Shown here piece after piece: positions 62,501 through 64,000 of a stretch of 64,000 bases of DNA. The notes under the pieces were generated by a model. That model did no database searches, was not told the origin of the DNA, and saw nothing but the letters and a program-made list of their open reading frames with translations. This DNA is from Gyrodactylus bullatarudis (taxonomy: Eukaryota; Platyhelminthes; Monogenea; Gyrodactylidea; Gyrodactylidae). The DNA lies in contig SSNU01000208.1 of NCBI GenBank assembly GCA_012064415.1, positions 1 through 64,000 on the forward strand, in the 5' to 3' direction. The position numbers and the translations under genes are program-made. Numbering within the stretch: the first letter of the stretch is position 1; every line of letters starts with the position of its first letter.

Positions 62501-62938
62501 GTGGTTTTGAAAAATATTCTTAGGGTTTTGTCTGGGAATGTTTTGTCGAATCTTTCCTTTAGTTTTTTCTTGTATATTGAGCTGGTCTGATCTCCTTTGA
62601 ATGGTATGTATAGTCTTATTTCTCGTTTCTCCTCTTCGTTAGGTTTGATGTTTCGTTCCTCTTCTATGGACTCTAAGGTACTCTTGATGAAATTTATGGG
62701 GTAGTAATTGTTCCTAATATTTTTTAAATAGTTAACAAACTAGAATTTCTTTTCAAATCTAATCAATTCCATTTTTTTAGGTAAACCCAACGATGAATTA
62801 CAAGGCAAGTTAAGCTATTTAACTGGTAATCGTTCATACTCTGGCTTTACAGGAACCTTGCGGAACCTAAAGATCAACTCCAGGAACGTTTCCTTGAAAA
62901 CCGAGAAAGTTACTCTATCTGGAATTAATTATGCATGA
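44559..62938 (+). CDS. Laminin-G/EGF-like protein (neurexin/CASPR/axotactin-like), 11 exons seen
   Basis: Exons with agreeing phases: 44559-44627, 45198-45796, 46826-47234, 47357-47597, 53020-53308, 54098-54323, 54722-54806, 55547-55783, 55841-55929, about 57270-57330 and 62782-62938 (TGA at 62936). Such proteins are extracellular adhesion or synaptic-organiser molecules; laminin-G domains bind partners in a Ca-dependent way. Visible order: end of a laminin-G-like segment, EGF (CHGIKCNNEALC…CLCRMGYSGSDC), laminin G, a Cys-rich EGF-like unit (CLCSLGTSGNQC), laminin G ending NVQGFFGCIQK, EGF, laminin G ending GTLRNLKINSRNV. The signal peptide and first exons were not found; the gene may begin upstream of 44559. 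The join between the last two exons is the weakest. No transmembrane segment is seen, so this isoform may be secreted. The exact subfamily is not decided. Confidence 0.83.
46395..46475 (-). repeat. Decayed Penelope-type hammerhead relic
   Basis: The minus strand matches the hammerhead end at 60774-60815 (GGCGATGCC, GGGCATACTCTT on the plus strand). The core reads CTTAAGA instead of CTGAAGA, so the second base of the conserved box is lost and activity is unlikely. Confidence 0.55.
48373..48910 (-). mobile_element. Family B retrozyme copy split by a nested MITE
   Basis: 48373-48420 and 48799-48905 together match parts of the family B unit (ACAGTGTATTTAGACATTAAAC, then GATTGTCTTCTCACACCTA, GGATAAGCAAGTGTC, TATTCAACTCACG). 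The ribozyme and tRNA-like parts beyond 48910 are missing. A separate element interrupts it. Confidence 0.65.
48422..48797. mobile_element. 376-bp MITE with 21-bp terminal inverted repeats
   Basis: The ends CTAGGGTAGGGTGAAATTTT and the complement ending …CCCTAGCCTAG match with one mismatch, flanked by TA on both sides (48420-48421 and 48798-48799). A TA target is usual for Tc1/mariner-type elements. It is nested in the family B repeat, so it is younger than that insertion. Confidence 0.8.
50989..51054. repeat. Perfect 18-bp hairpin inside a larger inverted repeat
   Basis: CCAGTACGAAATCAGTAT (50989-51006) pairs perfectly with 51037-51054 over a 30-nt loop. Outside it, TATACTG-type repeats lie in both orientations between about 50965 and 51120. 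Located in the 5.4-kb intron of the laminin-G gene. Confidence 0.75.
57370..57690. repeat. Diverged foldback-family copy
   Basis: Begins TTAATTATGAAGATGGGAATT and ends near GATTTCAGATTTCATGG; inner blocks such as GAGTGATCAAAAGTTGATT recur in other copies. Much more diverged than the 43343 copy. Confidence 0.5.
58185..58745. repeat. Foldback element of the GGCGCC family
   Basis: Starts TTGATATGAAGTTGGGTATC at 58187, contains GATTTGGCGCCTAAATC near 58360 and its mirrored partner TTAGGCGCCAAATC near 58690, and breaks off at about 58740 without the outer right arm. Confidence 0.75.
60074..60472 (-). mobile_element. Retrozyme-like insertion, family B (about 1.2 units)
   Basis: TAACGATAATTTCT flanks the insertion (60060-60073 and 60473-60486), a 14-bp target-site duplication. 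Inside, TGTAAATAAGCACAATATAG and about 20 further bases occur twice with a 338-nt period (60073 and 60411), so slightly more than one unit was inserted. The minus strand carries the tRNA-like head (box B damaged: GGATTCGGATCC) and a hammerhead at about 60255-60295 whose core CTGACGA, stem II and GAAA are intact but whose stem III has become CTCTCC. Lies in the last laminin-G gene intron. Confidence 0.75.
60774..60815 (-). ncRNA. Penelope-type hammerhead ribozyme, apparently intact
   Basis: Minus strand: stem I AAAAG (60815-60811), core CTGAAGA, short stem II GT/AC, GAAA, stem III ATA/TAT, U at the cut, then CTTTT (60778-60774) closing stem I. The core fits the CTGANGA consensus. It lies about 290 bp downstream, in element sense, of the Penelope-like ORF at 61105-62082, where Penelope-type terminal repeats carry their hammerheads. 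Confidence 0.75.
61105..62082 (-). CDS. Penelope-like element: RT C-terminal part and GIY-YIG endonuclease
   Basis: A 325-codon frame. Residues 18-75 (LPFLDVQLSRTTSGEIKRR, IYRKPSFTGKLLHYNS, then HxPxxFKRGLI-like) match the end of the Penelope reverse transcriptase; residues 180-240 hold the GIY-YIG nuclease with CFCNSEYIGHTYRRLEERINEH and FIEKEKPNLC with its catalytic Glu region. The RT catalytic core (YADD) is absent, so the copy is 5'-truncated. The peptide MAEGNQDQKKIT occurs at both ends of the frame because the frame is formed by the join of two tandem copies. It lies in antisense in the last intron of the laminin-G gene. Confidence 0.88.
   Translation of the reverse strand: MAEGNQDQKKITSQNEELPFLDVQLSRTTSGEIKRRIYRKPSFTGKLLHYNSFCPQEFKRGLIISLFTRAKRIVSEEFWEEEKEKLMDIFIKNDYPINFIKSTLESIEEERNIKANEEEKREIRLYIPFKGDQTSSIYKKKLKERFDKTFPDKTLRIFFKTTKFFSNQTKDKLDTLKQTHVVYKFKCFCNSEYIGHTYRRLEERINEHLYTGTTSVREHLRECPEEVSPSNFEILYKQPGKNLTALKTAEALFIEKEKPNLCVQKVAIKPLVLPREETVKTIYTNEETREKLANSQPSTRSRPRKRNMAEGNQDQKKITRYFSQN
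62047..62716 (-). pseudogene. Upstream tandem copy of the Penelope-like element, broken
   Basis: Repeats 61125-61800 with very high identity in the same orientation. It has small deletions (around 62265 and 62385) that shift the frame, and it is truncated at about 62716. The head-to-tail arrangement is common for Penelope-like elements. Confidence 0.85.
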
Positions 62939-63403
62939 AACTTTGAATGAAATTTTTGAAATAAACTTTTCTACAAGCATAAAAATCTTCTCCATTGTTT
63001 GGTATCAAAAAAGGGTATTTTGTAATGATCATACGGGGTGCTACTTTTAATCTGATCTGGTGATACCAAAGTAAATTAAAATTATCATGATCCGCTGATT
63101 TCAGATATGTGCTTCTTAAAAATTCTAACATATAGTTTTCGAGTTATTCGTGAAAAACTAAAAACCCTTTCAATAGAGGAAAACATGAATGAGATAGAAA
63201 GACAGAAATGTCATTATCTTGTTCAGGAATAAATTCTTAACAAAAGTGTAGAAAGAAACTTGACTCTTCAAGGTTCTGAGCTATTTAGAGTCAAATGTGC
63301 AAATCTATCTATTTATTTCGAAAATCCTCAATTTAGACTCTATTTTATCCCTGTTTAAGCACCTTGAAGGATACAGTACAAAAGCGTAAAAAATTTTTGA
63401 CAA
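62939..63403. other. Downstream non-coding region
   Basis: No coding potential recognised. If the laminin-G gene ends at 62938 this is its 3' UTR and flank. Confidence 0.35.
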
Positions 63404-63546
63404 TTATTTTCATTGACAAATCTCTATTTTTTAACACCTAAAAATCAGAATAAAGATGACAGTCGTAGTAATTCATTAATCTATAATTCGATATTTGTTC
63501 TGATTTTTAGGTGTTATAAAAAAAGAGATTTGTCAATGAAAATATT
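63404..63546. repeat. Short foldback repeat (143 bp)
   Basis: TTTTCATTGACAAATCTCT… and ACACCTAAAAATCAGAA (63404-63452) pair with the complementary stretch 63494-63546 across a 40-nt loop. Few mismatches. Confidence 0.8.
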
Positions 63547-63714
63547 TTACAGAAACATAATTAAATAAAATGCCAACACTGCAAACAGTTTTGAGAAATT
63601 CTAAAAATTCAAATCTACCATTGGCCAGTTTTAATGTGGTGATATTACTTTTGGGAAGATTCTCACTAAATTAAAAATTTATATCTGTTACAGTTAAAAC
63701 GGTCATTAAGGTTG

Positions 63715-64000
63715 ATAACTAAAATCCCATTTTTCGAACATTGAATTGATTTTTTATTGATTTCAAAGTGAGAGAGTGATCAAAATTCGATTCTCAATAT
63801 CACAATGAGACAAGAAAGCCGAATCTGTTCTATCAATGCATAAGTTCATTATCGTTTGGGAGTCGAATTTTGATTTTTTGATCATTTAAAATTGATGAAA
63901 TTTTGACAAATCAAAATCCCTCGAAAATGGTGGAACTTTTAAAAATTTGCCAGCGTTATTTGGCTTTTATGTCTTATTGGGTTCCTGAAAATCAACTTTT
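63715..64000. repeat. Foldback-family copy running off the window
   Basis: Blocks such as TTGATTTCAAAGTGAGAGAG, TCATTATCGTTTGGGAGTCGAA and TTTTTGATCATTT match the inner part of the copies near 47750-47900, 16200 and 58480. Truncated by the window edge. Confidence 0.6.

Overview
This is an AT-rich, intron-rich metazoan window dominated by non-coding and repeat DNA. Most of the predicted open frames are shadows. Real coding sequence was recovered by joining short exons across GT-AG sites with matching phases. The organism cannot be named from sequence alone. A flatworm is my best inference: retroelements here carry type I hammerhead ribozymes whose core closely resembles the schistosome SINE ribozyme, Penelope-like elements with their own hammerheads are present, and one intron near the start of a gene is only 29 nt. 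An arthropod or another small invertebrate is not excluded.

Layout. 1-7.2 kb holds a short partial ORF, a broken LINE reverse transcriptase, a hammerhead-bearing retrozyme-like insertion and a large inverted repeat. 7290-35149 (minus) is one gene of about 28 exons, an orthologue of the HECT E3 ubiquitin ligase HECTD1, from its armadillo-type N terminus through the SUN/discoidin-like domain to the catalytic HECT domain; its introns hold many foldback elements and Penelope fragments. About 120 bp away, head to head, 35268-36519 (plus) is a two-exon RluA/RPUSD4-like pseudouridine synthase, so the two genes appear to share a bidirectional promoter. Two single-exon minus-strand ORFs of unknown function follow (36933-37472 and 38436-38933); they may be old tandem paralogues. 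38.9-44.5 kb is repeat DNA. 44559-62938 (plus) is a multi-exon gene with alternating laminin-G and EGF-like domains (neurexin/CASPR/axotactin-like); its last intron holds a tandem Penelope-like element and another retrozyme-like insertion.

The most interesting system is mobile RNA. Two families of short, non-coding, tRNA-like repeats (units of 360 and about 338 nt) each carry a hammerhead ribozyme. They are inserted as slightly more than one head-to-tail unit, or as a head-to-head dimer, flanked by 10-14 bp target-site duplications. That pattern fits reverse transcription of circular or multimeric ribozyme-processed RNA (retrozymes). Penelope-like elements in the same window carry a second, different hammerhead at their 3' ends and may supply the enzymatic machinery. 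One such hammerhead also lies in the loop of a foldback element inside the HECTD1 gene.
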